NCBI RefSeq assembly: GCF_938045465.1
Contig: NZ_CALIBF010000197.1
Span: 1 to 40,617, forward strand
DNA length: 40,617 nucleotides
Source: an uncultured Campylobacter sp.
GTDB taxonomy: Bacteria > Campylobacterota > Campylobacteria > Campylobacterales > Campylobacteraceae
Direction: 5' to 3'
Both the position numbers and the translations under genes were made by a program. This document shows positions 7,869 through 15,961 of this stretch, in pieces. The number at the start of each line of letters is the position of its first letter. The stretch's first letter is position 1. The notes below the pieces were generated by a model. It saw only the letters and a list, made by a program, of their open reading frames with translations, had not been told where the DNA came from and ran no database searches.

Positions 7869-9814
7869 ATAACAACCCAAATAATCAACCCCCTCAAAAC
7901 GGCGGCGGAAACAATTTTTTCAATAAAAATCCGATCGGCGTTTTTATTATTTTCGCGCTTATTTTGATAGTCGTCTTTAAAGCGATATCGCCAAGCGGCG
8001 GATTTGATAGTGGCGGAGTGCTGGGCTCCGTTTCGGGCGAGAGTAGAAACGTAACTTACTCCGAGCTAAAATCGCAAATCAAAAACTCTCAAGTAAGCAT
8101 GGTTTCCATCGGAAGCTCCACGATTAAAGCTCAAGTCGGCAACGTAATCTACACCGCCAAGCGCGTGGATGATCCCGAGCTAGTTCAAATTTTAGAATCG
8201 CGCAAAATTCCATACGGCGCGTATAATGAGAGCAACTTTTTGACCGATCTGCTCTTTAGCTGGGTCTTGCCGCTTGTAATTTTCTTTGGAATTTGGATGT
8301 TTTTAGCCAACCGCATGCAGCGCAATATGGGCGGCGGCATGCTCGGCATCGGAAGCTCCAAAAACCTGGTAAGCGCCGAAAAGCCGAAGGTTAAATTTAG
8401 CGATGTAGCGGGCGTCGAAGAGGCAAAAGAGGAGGTTAAGGAGATCGTAGATTTCTTAAAAAACCCCGAGCGATATATCAGCCTCGGAGCTAAAATTCCA
8501 AAGGGCGTGCTTTTGGTTGGACCTCCAGGCACGGGCAAGACGCTGCTAGCCAAAGCGGTCGCGGGCGAAGCCGACGTGCCGTTTTTTTCGGTATCGGGCT
8601 CCAGCTTCATCGAGATGTTCGTAGGCGTGGGCGCTAGCAGGGTGCGCGATCTATTTGATAACGCTAAAAAGCAGGCTCCGGCGATCGTTTTCATCGACGA
8701 GATCGACGCGATCGGCAAAAGTAGAACCGCAGGCGGTATCGGCGGCGGTAACGACGAGCGCGAGCAGACGTTAAATCAGCTGCTTGCCGAGATGGACGGC
8801 TTTGGCTCTGAATCAAGCCCGGTAATCGTCCTTGCGGCTACCAACCGCCCGGAGACGCTGGATGCGGCGCTTCTGCGTCCGGGCAGATTCGATAGACAGG
8901 TTTTGGTCGATAGACCCGATTTTGACGGCAGAATGGCGATTTTGAAGGTGCATATGCGCGACGTTAAATTTGCTCGTGATATCGATATCGAAGAGATCGC
9001 GCGACTTACCGTAGGCTTTGCGGGAGCGGATCTTGCAAACATCATCAACGAAGCCGCGCTTTTAGCGGGTCGCGAGGCAAAGGCGGAGGTCGAGCAAAAA
9101 GACCTACTTGAAGCGATCGAACGCGTCGGTATCGGACTGGCTAAAAAATCGCGCCGCGTAAGCCCGATCGAAAAGCGAATCGTCGCCTACCACGAAAGCG
9201 GCCATGCGCTCATCGCCGAGCTTACCAAAGGCGCGATGCCGGTATCTAAAGTAACTATCGTGCCGCGCGGACTGAGTGCTGCGGGATATACGCTAAATTC
9301 TCCGTTTGAAAATAGATATCTGCATCAGCGCCATGAAATTTTTGCCGAGATTGATACGTTTTTGGCGGGGCGCGCAGCGGAAGATGTGTTTTTGGGCGAG
9401 ATTACCGACGGAGCGGGCAACGATTTGCAGCGCGCTACTGATATGCTTAAATTTATGGCTACTCAGGTCGGAATGACCGATGCGCTCGGGCTTGCGGTGC
9501 TAGAAAAGCAGCAGTATTCCTTCCTAAACGGCGGACAAAGCATCAAGGATTACAGCGAGGTAACAGCAGTTAAGATCGACGAATATGTCCGCAAGACGCT
9601 GGATGAGCGCTATGCGGCGGTAAAAGAGACGCTAAGGACCTATGCTCCGGCGATCGAGGAGATGGTAAAGGCGCTGTATGAGAAGGAGACGGTCTCTGGC
9701 GAGCAGATCGTGGAGATCATCTCTAAATTTGAAAAAGATAACGGTATGCCTACCCGTCTGGTGCGAAATTTAGGCGCTAACGACGATATCGAAAGCGCAA
9801 AGAGCGAGGCTTAA
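7865..9814 (+). CDS. ftsH: ATP-dependent membrane zinc metalloprotease FtsH
   Basis: Inner-membrane hexameric AAA+ protease for damaged membrane proteins and regulators. After an Asn/Pro/Gly-rich start come TM1 (about residues 23-42), a periplasmic domain and TM2 (about 128-148). The AAA module has Walker A GPPGTGKT (219-226), Walker B VFIDEID (275-281) and an Arg finger region RPGRFDR. The zinc site HESGH (443-447) opens the protease domain. 649 residues, complete. The start ATG overlaps the prmA stop. The C-terminus ends with a charged tail rich in acid residues. Confidence 0.97.
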   Translation: MNNNPNNQPPQNGGGNNFFNKNPIGVFIIFALILIVVFKAISPSGGFDSGGVLGSVSGESRNVTYSELKSQIKNSQVSMVSIGSSTIKAQVGNVIYTAKRVDDPELVQILESRKIPYGAYNESNFLTDLLFSWVLPLVIFFGIWMFLANRMQRNMGGGMLGIGSSKNLVSAEKPKVKFSDVAGVEEAKEEVKEIVDFLKNPERYISLGAKIPKGVLLVGPPGTGKTLLAKAVAGEADVPFFSVSGSSFIEMFVGVGASRVRDLFDNAKKQAPAIVFIDEIDAIGKSRTAGGIGGGNDEREQTLNQLLAEMDGFGSESSPVIVLAATNRPETLDAALLRPGRFDRQVLVDRPDFDGRMAILKVHMRDVKFARDIDIEEIARLTVGFAGADLANIINEAALLAGREAKAEVEQKDLLEAIERVGIGLAKKSRRVSPIEKRIVAYHESGHALIAELTKGAMPVSKVTIVPRGLSAAGYTLNSPFENRYLHQRHEIFAEIDTFLAGRAAEDVFLGEITDGAGNDLQRATDMLKFMATQVGMTDALGLAVLEKQQYSFLNGGQSIKDYSEVTAVKIDEYVRKTLDERYAAVKETLRTYAPAIEEMVKALYEKETVSGEQIVEIISKFEKDNGMPTRLVRNLGANDDIESAKSEA

Positions 9815-9894
9815 ATTTAAAGCCTCGCGCAGAGTAGGAACTTAGCGCTAAATTTTAAGAAGGTCGCGCTAAAATGCTTTATGCGCGATCCGCG

Positions 9895-9915
9895 GCACCG
9901 AACGAAAAGCGGTGC
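9895..9915 (+). other. Small hairpin containing a 15-mer repeated at 34504
   Basis: GCACCG (9895-9900) pairs with CGGTGC (9910-9915) around a 9-base loop, 25 bases before pssA. The sequence ACCGAACGAAAAGCG at 9897-9911 recurs exactly at 34504-34518. It has no T-run and is not a convincing terminator. Confidence 0.3.
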
Positions 9916-9940
9916 GAAAATAAAATTTAAAGAGTAAGAG

Positions 9941-10690
9941 ATGGAAGAGGAAAAGGGAAAATTAATCTACATATTGCCGAATTTTTTCACGGCGGCAAGT
10001 GCATTTTTAGCGGTCATCAGCATAATTTCTACGATCAAAGGCAATTTCAGCGCCGCGATCTTTTATATCATTTTATCCTTGATCTGCGACGGGCTCGACG
10101 GCCGCGTGGCGAGGCTAACTCATGCGACGTCGAAATTCGGCGTGGAATTCGACAGCCTTGCGGATATAGTGGCTTTCGGCGTTGCGCCGGCGCTACTGTT
10201 TTACTGCGCGGTTGGGCACGATTACGGCAAGGTCGGCTCGCTCGTAGCTGCGCTTTACGTGGTTTTCGGCGCGATCAGGCTGGCACGATTCAACGTCACT
10301 ACGGGAACCTACGAGCCTAGCGTTTTTATCGGGCTACCGATACCAACGGCAGCGATTACGATGGCGTTTTGGATCGGAATTTATCTAAAATATGAGCTCT
10401 CCAAAGGGTTTGGCGTATTTTTGATCATCGCAATGGCGGTGCTATCGTTTTTAATGGTCAGCAACATCCGCTTTCCAAGCTTTAAAAAGATCAGCCTAAA
10501 ACGTCCCAATGCGATTAAAATTTTAGTGCTTCTAATCGTCGTGTTTTTCTCGCTTTTATATCTTTTCAGGCTGGAATTCCCGGCGGTGCTCACTTTGGTT
10601 TATATAGTTTACGGTTTAGTTCGCGGAGCTTTAAATTTAAGCGCGGCTAAATTTCATAAAAAAGACAAACCCGAGGAAATGGCGAAATAA
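9941..10690 (+). CDS. pssA: CDP-diacylglycerol-serine O-phosphatidyltransferase
   Basis: Integral membrane CDP-alcohol phosphatidyltransferase that makes phosphatidylserine, the precursor of phosphatidylethanolamine. The family motif DGx2ARx8Gx3Dx3D is complete, with acids at residues 53, 71 and 75. About eight hydrophobic segments follow the start KLIYILPNFFTAASAF, which is typical of the bacterial type II enzyme. 249 residues, ending in a Lys-rich tail. It stands in the same order after ftsH as in C. jejuni, but with a 126-base gap and no visible psd gene between. Confidence 0.93.
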   Translation: MEEEKGKLIYILPNFFTAASAFLAVISIISTIKGNFSAAIFYIILSLICDGLDGRVARLTHATSKFGVEFDSLADIVAFGVAPALLFYCAVGHDYGKVGSLVAALYVVFGAIRLARFNVTTGTYEPSVFIGLPIPTAAITMAFWIGIYLKYELSKGFGVFLIIAMAVLSFLMVSNIRFPSFKKISLKRPNAIKILVLLIVVFFSLLYLFRLEFPAVLTLVYIVYGLVRGALNLSAAKFHKKDKPEEMAK

Positions 10691-10736
10691 TCTCAGATAT
10701 GTTTTATCGCCGCGATTGTTTTTAAGCTTGCGCGGC

Positions 10737-10742
10737 TATAAT
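10737..10742 (+). promoter_or_regulatory. Candidate -10 box for leuA
   Basis: A perfect TATAAT at 10737-10742 lies 34 bases before the leuA ATG. A TTGTTT sits 15 bases upstream, a little close for a -35, but Campylobacter sigma-70 promoters depend little on it. Confidence 0.5.
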
Positions 10743-10776
10743 TTCGCCAAATTTTAACGATTTGAAAGGATTTGTA

Positions 10777-12291
10777 ATGGACAAAAATAAAATCATAATC
10801 TTCGATACGACGCTTCGTGACGGCGAGCAAAGCCCCGGAGCGTCGATGAATACGGATGAGAAGATCCATCTTGCGTTGCAGCTTGAAAAGCTGGGCGTAG
10901 ATGTTATCGAGGCGGGTTTTGCAGCGGCGAGCCCGGGGGACTTTGACGCGATAGAAAAGATCGCGGGTGCCGTTAGCAAGGCTCGCGTATGCTCTCTTGC
11001 GCGTGCTTTAGAAAAAGATATCAAGGCTGCGGGCGAAGCGATAAAGGGCGCAAAGCTCGGGCGCATCCACACCTTCATCGCCACAAGCCCCATCCATATG
11101 GAATTTAAACTTAAAATGCAGCCGCAAGAGGTCATAAAGCGCGCCGTAGAGTCTGTGCAATACGCCAAAAGCCTATGCGATGACGTGGAGTTTAGCTGCG
11201 AGGATGCGTGCAGAAGCGATATGGGTTTTTTAAAAGAGATCTGCGACGCCGCGATAAACGCAGGAGCCTCCACCATAAATATCCCCGATACGGTGGGCTA
11301 TCTCTATCCGGATGAGATCACTGCGCGCATAGGCGAGATCGTTAAGCTTATCGACGGGCGCGCCGTAGTTTCGGTGCACAATCACAACGACTTGGGAATG
11401 GCTACCGTAAATTCCTTAGCCGCTATCTTGGCAGGAGCCAGACAGGTCGAGTGTACGATAAACGGTATCGGCGAGCGCGCGGGCAACGCGGCGCTAGAGG
11501 AGATCGTAATGGCGATCAAGACGCGCAGGGATAAATTTGCGCCGCTTTATACCGATATAAATTTGAAAGAAATTTATCCATCCAGCCGCCTAGTCGCGAG
11601 CATCACCGGCATCGAGCCGCAGCCTAATAAAGCGATCGTGGGCAAAAACGCCTTCGCGCATGAAAGCGGTATCCACCAAGACGGCGTGTTAAAACACAAA
11701 GAAACTTACGAGATCATGCACGCCGAGGATATCGGGCTTGATAAAAACTCGCTCGTGTTGGGCAAACACAGCGGCCGCCACGCCTTTAAGGATAAACTGG
11801 TATCTTTGGGCTATGAGCTTAGTAACGAGCAGATTGAGATTGCGTTTAATAAATTTAAAGCGCTCGCCGATAGCAAAAAGGACGTTTTCGACGAGGATAT
11901 TAGAGAGCTCGTAAACGACGAGTTCGTGGGGGCCGAGAAGACCTACGAAGTGCTGGTTTTAAGCTCCAATAGCTGCAACAAAGGACACGCTAGCACTGCG
12001 CTTACGCTAAGGTATAAGGATGAAATTTTAAGCGACAGCGCGCTTGGAAACGGCGGCGTGGATGCGATATTTAAGGCGATAGACCGCATTAGCGGCATCA
12101 GCGGTAGCCTGAAGGAGTATCAAGTAAAAGCAGTCTCGCAGGGCAAAGACGCGCTGGCGAAAGTAACCGTCAAGGTGGAATTTGCGGGCGAGGGCGCCAT
12201 TATCGGTAGAGGGCTTGACGTAGATACGATGCTGGCGTCTGCAAAGGCCTACGTTGCGGCGCTAAATACGTATCTGGACGCTAAGCGTTAG
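10777..12291 (+). CDS. leuA: 2-isopropylmalate synthase LeuA
   Basis: Condenses acetyl-CoA with 2-ketoisovalerate, the committed step of leucine synthesis. The TIM-barrel catalytic domain opens with IIIFDTTLRDGEQSPGASM, which has the family's substrate and metal residues, and has the metal-binding HNHNDLG. Then come GIGERAGNAALEE, the GIHQDGVLK region and a C-terminal regulatory domain from about residue 385 for leucine feedback. The start is ATG 10777 after GAAAGGA; an upstream in-frame TTG at 10762 overlaps that site and is unlikely. 504 residues, full length. No leader peptide with leucine codons is seen in the 86-base gap before it. Confidence 0.96.
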   Translation: MDKNKIIIFDTTLRDGEQSPGASMNTDEKIHLALQLEKLGVDVIEAGFAAASPGDFDAIEKIAGAVSKARVCSLARALEKDIKAAGEAIKGAKLGRIHTFIATSPIHMEFKLKMQPQEVIKRAVESVQYAKSLCDDVEFSCEDACRSDMGFLKEICDAAINAGASTINIPDTVGYLYPDEITARIGEIVKLIDGRAVVSVHNHNDLGMATVNSLAAILAGARQVECTINGIGERAGNAALEEIVMAIKTRRDKFAPLYTDINLKEIYPSSRLVASITGIEPQPNKAIVGKNAFAHESGIHQDGVLKHKETYEIMHAEDIGLDKNSLVLGKHSGRHAFKDKLVSLGYELSNEQIEIAFNKFKALADSKKDVFDEDIRELVNDEFVGAEKTYEVLVLSSNSCNKGHASTALTLRYKDEILSDSALGNGGVDAIFKAIDRISGISGSLKEYQVKAVSQGKDALAKVTVKVEFAGEGAIIGRGLDVDTMLASAKAYVAALNTYLDAKR

Positions 12292-12297
12292 ATTGCT

Positions 12298-12333
12298 TGG
12301 CGGGATTTGTTAAATTTAACGCAAATTCCGCCA
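12298..12333 (+). terminator. Hairpin after leuA
   Basis: TGGCGGGATTTG (12298-12309) pairs with CAAATTCCGCCA (12322-12333) over 12 bp with one G-T wobble. It lies just after the leuA stop. No T-run follows, so it may end transcripts inefficiently or act as a 3' stabiliser. Confidence 0.5.
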
Positions 12334-12375
12334 GATTAAACAAATCAAAAGCAAAATTTTAATAATATTTCACAC

Positions 12376-12419
12376 TTAAAACGTTGGAGTAGGGGGTATT
12401 GAGCCGAAACTCGTTTTAA
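12376..12419 (+). promoter_or_regulatory. Hairpin in the atpE leader
   Basis: TTAAAACG (12376-12383) pairs with CGTTTTAA (12412-12419), enclosing a G-rich 28-base loop (GGAGTAGGGGGTATTGAG). It ends about 21 bases before the atpE start, so it would be in the 5' UTR if transcription begins near the AATAATATT at 12360-12368. Its role is unknown. Confidence 0.3.
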
Positions 12420-12440
12420 AATTTATTTATGGAGACTTTT

Positions 12441-12779
12441 ATGAAAAAAGTTCTTGTATTGTTATTTGCGCTTTGCGGCGCGGCTTTCGCTAGCGAGCAG
12501 CTAAGTGCTTACACTCAGATCGTTTCTTTTTCTGCAATTACCGTTGCAGTCGTTTTAGGTCTAGCCGCTTTGGGTGGCGCGTTAGGTATGGGAAATGCCG
12601 CTAGCGCGACGCTTAACGGTATCGCTAGAAACCCAAGCGTAGCTAGCAAGCTATCGAATACGATGTATATTTCGCTAGCGATGATCGAAGCGCAGGTTAT
12701 CTATGCATTAGTTATTTCATTTATCTTGCTTTTCGTAAATCCTTTTTTGACAGCGGGTTTAAAGGCTGCTGCAAATTAA
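12441..12779 (+). CDS. atpE: ATP synthase F0 subunit c
   Basis: Proteolipid of the c-ring that carries protons through F0. The mature part is a two-helix hairpin with the glycine motif ALGGALGMGNA in helix 1, the polar loop ARNP, and the proton-carrying Glu83 in AMIEAQVIY. An N-terminal stretch MKKVLVLLFALCGAAFA looks like a signal peptide, as known for Campylobacter AtpE. The start ATG at 12441 lies 6 bases after GGAG; the ATG at 12429 overlaps that site and is disfavoured. 112 residues. The gene stands alone here, apart from the other ATP synthase genes. Confidence 0.93.
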   Translation: MKKVLVLLFALCGAAFASEQLSAYTQIVSFSAITVAVVLGLAALGGALGMGNAASATLNGIARNPSVASKLSNTMYISLAMIEAQVIYALVISFILLFVNPFLTAGLKAAAN

Positions 12780-12783
12780 TACT

Positions 12784-12804
12784 AAGCCCGAGAAATCGGG
12801 CTTT
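12784..12804 (+). terminator. Intrinsic terminator of atpE
   Basis: AAGCCCGA (12784-12791), loop GAAA, TCGGGCTT (12796-12803): a perfect 8-bp GC-rich stem four bases after the stop. The T-run is short (CTTTAAACTT). Confidence 0.75.
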
Positions 12805-12848
12805 AAACTTATATAATTCAAGGCTTGAGATTAAGCTTTAAAATTTAT

Positions 12849-12933
12849 GCGACCGTGGTGGAATTGGTAGACACGCTATCTTGAGGGGGTAGTGCCGCAA
12901 GGTGTACGAGTTCAAATCTCGTCGGTCGCACCA
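12849..12933 (+). tRNA. tRNA-Leu (anticodon GAG)
   Basis: 85 bases with the CCA encoded. The acceptor stem GCGACCG pairs with CGGTCGC. The D-arm contains TGGAATTGGTAGACA. The anticodon stem CTATC/GGTAG encloses the loop TTGAGGG, whose middle bases GAG read CUC/CUU leucine codons. A long variable arm, as in class II tRNAs, follows, then a T-arm with GTTCAAATC. The 3' end borders an AT-rich region with a broken integrase, which is the usual position of an integration site. I did not find a second copy of the 3' end (GTCGGTCGCACCA) in the window. Confidence 0.97.
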
Positions 12934-13074
12934 TCTATTAAATTTTCTCCTATTTTTTAGTCTTTTTGAATTTTTAGATAATTTTTTAAGCCCTATTTTT
13001 GGGAATTTTAAAATTGCTCTTAAAAAATTCTTAATACTTAAAACTACCGATTGATACATATATTTTAAGAAAAA

Positions 13075-13109
13075 CTACTATATATTAAAAAATTATATAG
13101 TAGCTTTTT
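13075..13109 (+). terminator. Strong AT-rich terminator after tRNA-Leu
   Basis: CTACTATATA (13075-13084) pairs perfectly with TATATAGTAG (13094-13103) around a 9-base loop and is followed by CTTTTT. AAAAA on the left would also give a T-run on the minus strand, so it can act in both directions. It may close the tRNA transcript or isolate the island. Confidence 0.6.
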
Positions 13110-13182
13110 CTGCGCTCCTGCCTTGTTAATCCTTTGAGGAAATTCTATAATCTGCCTAAAATTACTATATAAAGGAAGAAAG

Positions 13183-13388
13183 ATGACGGAAGTTTTTACC
13201 AAAATTAAGGATAATCCAATTTTTAAATCAGACCCTAATAAGTAGTCAGGAATTTTATTTTGCCGCAATATAAGCGCACTATGGTCGAAGTTTTAGATGA
13301 TTTTATAGCTGTTCAATTTTATAGCTCACAGGCCAGAGACGAACGGTTAAAACACACAGGCACTATCACTATACGCAAGGTGGCAAGT
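13183..13388 (+). pseudogene. Degraded ORF at the island's left edge
   Basis: An ATG at 13183 after AAGGAAG opens MTEVFTKIKDNPIFKSDPNK and stops at 13243-13245. A frame one base away continues as VVRNFILPQYKRTMVEVLDD from about 13242 to the TAA at 13389-13391. The two parts read as one protein interrupted by a one-base shift. I do not recognise the family. It sits where the N-terminal part of the neighbouring integrase would be expected, but the residues do not look like an integrase. Confidence 0.35.
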
Positions 13389-14160
13389 TAATCAAGGTTT
13401 TAGGTAATGCCGACGAAATAACATTCGAAGGGGCTAGAATATTGTTAAAGAAATTAATATCAAATAGCCATACCAATGGTGTGGCGGCTCCAAAGAATAC
13501 GCTAGCGAGTGTTTTTAAAATTTACTGCGAATATAACGCTTTTGCCGAGAAGACGTTAAGGAAATTACGATTTAGATTTCAATCGAGGCTAAAGTGCATT
13601 AGCGATAAGGATATCGGAAAGATTACTAAAAAAGAGATAATGCAGATATTAGACCCTATTTACAAGAATGGAAATTTGCACTTTTAAAAGATCTGTTTTT
13701 ATTATCCGTTCTTTATTCAGGTTCGCGCGAGATAGAGGTATAAGCGATAATCTTTTATTTTGCGATACGCAATTAAAAAACCTATATAAGATACCTAAAT
13801 CTGGAGGCTATTCATATATTTCCGCGAATGCGGATTTGAGATTGTTGATTAAATTTATCATGAACTATCCTCATCAAATCGGCGTTAAGAACGCTTTGAT
13901 CTTTGGACTGCTTACGGGGCTAAGAAGCTCAAACGTAAGAAATTTAACCCACGAGCATCTGAAAGTAGACGATGATGGAGAATATTATTTGCTCTTTTTA
14001 GAGAATGAAAACAAGGTAAAAAGTAACGGCGACGAATATTTAGGTATTCTAAAGGAGGTAGGTAAGTGGCTAGAGAGCATAAAAACAAAGCCTTCTTTAT
14101 TTTTTGCGAATACGGAAGGAAACGTTTTGAGTGAGGCGACGCTTGTTAAGGCTCTTAGCC
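13389..14160 (+). pseudogene. Broken tyrosine recombinase/integrase
   Basis: Two frames together encode most of a phage/island-type integrase. The first (about 13380-13687) has a possible end of the N-terminal beta domain (GGKLIKVLGNADEITFEGAR) and the core-binding domain, up to KKEIMQILDPIYKNG. The second continues one base out of phase with KRSVFIIRSLFRFARDRGI and the catalytic domain with the first active-site Arg in LLTGLRSSNVRNLTHEHL. It ends after GNVLSEATLVKAL, before the His-x-x-Arg and the nucleophilic Tyr, where the sequence abuts the tail of an oppositely oriented gene. A frameshift near 13668-13687 plus loss of the catalytic end mean it cannot be active. Integrases of this kind insert at tRNA 3' ends, matching the tRNA-Leu on the left. 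Confidence 0.8.
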
Positions 14161-14538
14161 CAAGTAATACCTAATGCTATAGCGCCAACAGCCACTGCAC
14201 TTCAGCTGACAGGATTTGAATCAAAAAAACCCAAACATATAAAACAGTTGTTGCAGAACCAACCGCAAGGTCTTGTACTACATCACCGGCTCCCCTTGCG
14301 GTAGCTTCGTCCCACTCTTTTTTCCCACCAGCCGCATCAACGATAGGAATAACCATATTTAGCCCACCTGATTTGATTTTTACATAGTTATCAAAAACCT
14401 TGACATTATCAGGGTCAGCTAAAACATTTACAGGAATTCCTTTCAAGAAATCGATTGTATCCAAAGTGGGCTTGATATACCAAGCAACGCCTTGACTTGA
14501 ATTGTTAGAAGTTTAGAAGTATTGTTATCTTCTGGCAT
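14160..14538 (-). pseudogene. Small membrane-protein gene broken by an 8-bp tandem duplication
   Basis: On the minus strand an ATG at 14538, preceded by GGAGA, begins MPEDNNTS and then runs out of frame. Removing one copy of the duplicated 8-mer at 14505-14520 restores a continuous frame: MPEDNNTSNNSSQGVAWYIK, then PTLDTIDFLKGIPVNVLADP and on to AVGSATTVLYVWVF. At the A7 tract (14223-14229) the frame can shift again into FDSNPVS, a TGA, and SAVAVGAIALGITWA, a hydrophobic tail reaching the junction with the integrase. As written, the open frame stops at 14177. I do not recognise the family. It follows two membrane-protein genes on the same strand and was probably the last gene of their operon. 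Confidence 0.6.
14505..14520. repeat. Perfect 8-bp tandem duplication
   Basis: TTAGAAGT occurs twice in direct succession (14505-14512 and 14513-14520). One copy is out of phase with the gene around it; deleting it restores the reading frame. This is the signature of slipped-strand duplication. Confidence 0.9.
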
Positions 14539-14549
14539 GATTTTTTCTC

Positions 14550-15215
14550 CTATTTATAGAATTTGTAGTTTTTATCTAAATTTTCGATTTGTAAATTAAA
14601 ATTTTGCAATAAATACTCATTTACTTGTTCATAATCTTGCTTTGTCATTAAATAGACATTTACGGCATTTTTTTGATTGTCATAAAAAACTAAGGTGCAA
14701 AATAGTATAAATTTATAATCTTTGTTAATTAATAAAGCAACTAATTTTGCTAAACAAGCAAGTAAATTTGATAAAATCAAAAAAAATCCCGCAATAACAA
14801 AACCAAATGGTGCAAAAATTTTTTGAACCGAGTTATCTGGTATCTTACCAATCATAGGATAAATACTTTTTTTAACCCAAACAATATTTTGTTTTTCTAC
14901 TGTTGTATCTCGTTTATCCCAATAAACTTTATCATTATATAAATATACTTTTTCGGGTTTTCTAAATTTTCTAATAAAATCAATAAAAGCCCAAATATTG
15001 ACTATTGGAAATGCTACAACCACAGAGCTAAATCTTGGATTTCTCATTTCATTTTTTAAAATTTCAAAAAACTCGCCACTATTCCAATCGACAACACCAG
15101 TAAAAAATACAATATAAATCATTATAGTGTTACATACAAGCAAAAATGTAAAACCATACATTATCATTATAAAGTTATTTTTAATGATGAGTGGAGCTTT
15201 ATCATAATCTCTCAT
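14550..15215 (-). CDS. Membrane protein of unknown function (island operon, gene 3)
   Basis: 221 residues, start ATG at 15215 after AAAGGA. Hydrophobic segments lie at about residues 15-40, 62-80 and 130-170. Between them is a soluble stretch (VYLYNDKVYWDKRDTTVEKQ) of beta character, resembling the single-strand pattern of PH-like membrane proteins. The C-terminal part (YKFILFCTLVFYDNQKNAVN) repeats that feel. Codon and base use is strongly AT-rich compared with the flanking core genes. It begins one base after the end of the next gene upstream and has a similar plan. Family not recognised; no catalytic motif seen. Confidence 0.75.
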   Translation of the reverse strand: MRDYDKAPLIIKNNFIMIMYGFTFLLVCNTIMIYIVFFTGVVDWNSGEFFEILKNEMRNPRFSSVVVAFPIVNIWAFIDFIRKFRKPEKVYLYNDKVYWDKRDTTVEKQNIVWVKKSIYPMIGKIPDNSVQKIFAPFGFVIAGFFLILSNLLACLAKLVALLINKDYKFILFCTLVFYDNQKNAVNVYLMTKQDYEQVNEYLLQNFNLQIENLDKNYKFYK

Positions 15216-15216
15216 T

Positions 15217-15756
15217 TTAATCCTTTTTATTAAAATCTTTTATATTTAAATATGCTAAGTTTTTTCTTATTTCGTTTTCTTGTTCAGAAGTTAAACTAAG
15301 AATTAATATTGTTGGGAAAATTTTAAATCTTCTTTTTCTAAAAATGGCCATTAATTCTGTAACTCCACAATATCTATACGAAAAAAATCTATCAATTTGT
15401 TTCGCATGTAATATAATTTTAAAACCAAAAATATCCTTATAAACCATTTTATCTTCATAAATTTCAAAATAATCAAAAAAGATTATCGAATATAAAATTT
15501 GTAAAACTATAAACGAAATATAGGCACAAAACGTATTTAAAATCAGACTAAATATGCCAATATCAAAAACAAAATTTGGTATAGCAAATATTATCGGTAT
15601 CCAAGCTATCAACAAATAAACAATTAAATCAAAAACCATATAAAACGGATTTCTTTTATCAAGTCTATAAAGTAGTTTTGGTTCGTTTTGATTTTCCAAA
15701 TTCGTATTTTTATCTAAATTTTGATTATTTTCCGAATTTTCTTTTAGTTTTTCCAA
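15217..15756 (-). CDS. Membrane protein of unknown function (island operon, gene 2)
   Basis: 179 residues. No ATG fits; a TTG at 15756 stands 8 bases after AAAGGA. An Asn/Glu-rich hydrophilic head (residues 1-30) is followed by two or three membrane segments (about 38-110). The tail has beta-like character (FEIYEDKMVYKDIFGFKIIL, then IDRFFSYRYCGVTELMAIFR), again like a PH-type domain after transmembrane helices. It is adjacent and similar in layout to the next gene, so the two may be distant paralogues. AT-rich. Possible immunity-type membrane protein by context only. Confidence 0.75.
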   Translation of the reverse strand: MEKLKENSENNQNLDKNTNLENQNEPKLLYRLDKRNPFYMVFDLIVYLLIAWIPIIFAIPNFVFDIGIFSLILNTFCAYISFIVLQILYSIIFFDYFEIYEDKMVYKDIFGFKIILHAKQIDRFFSYRYCGVTELMAIFRKRRFKIFPTILILSLTSEQENEIRKNLAYLNIKDFNKKD

Positions 15757-15799
15757 ATTTTATCCTTTTTATAAAATTTCCTAGCAAATTCAATCTCGG

Positions 15800-15819
15800 T
15801 CAGTATCGTTTGATACTGA
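15800..15819 (-). terminator. Perfect 8-bp hairpin between island genes
   Basis: TCAGTATC (15800-15807), loop GTTT, GATACTGA (15812-15819). It lies upstream of the gene at 15756 on the minus strand, within a 205-base gap. Flanking T-runs are weak, so an attenuator or RNA-stability role is as likely as termination. Confidence 0.4.
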
Positions 15820-15961
15820 ATTTTATGAATTTACAAATTTAAACTTACTTTACAAATTCACACAATTAGTAAATTTAAATTTGCAAATTTGATATTTGGA
15901 TCTGTTTGATCTGAATTGCCCTCGGTTAAATCCAAAATCCATGGCAGTTTACCACAGCTTG

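Noticed and set aside
9815..9940. psd (phosphatidylserine decarboxylase) between ftsH and pssA, as recalled from C. jejuni
   Set aside because: The gap is only 126 bases and has no coding frame.
12838..13059. Minus-strand ORF of 73 codons across tRNA-Leu
   Set aside because: It is antisense to the tRNA and its terminator, with no ribosome-binding site.
13183..13245. Short ORF MTEVFTKIKDNP as a real small gene
   Set aside because: It has a good ribosome-binding site, but the neighbouring frame continues the protein pattern after a one-base shift, so it reads as part of a decayed gene.
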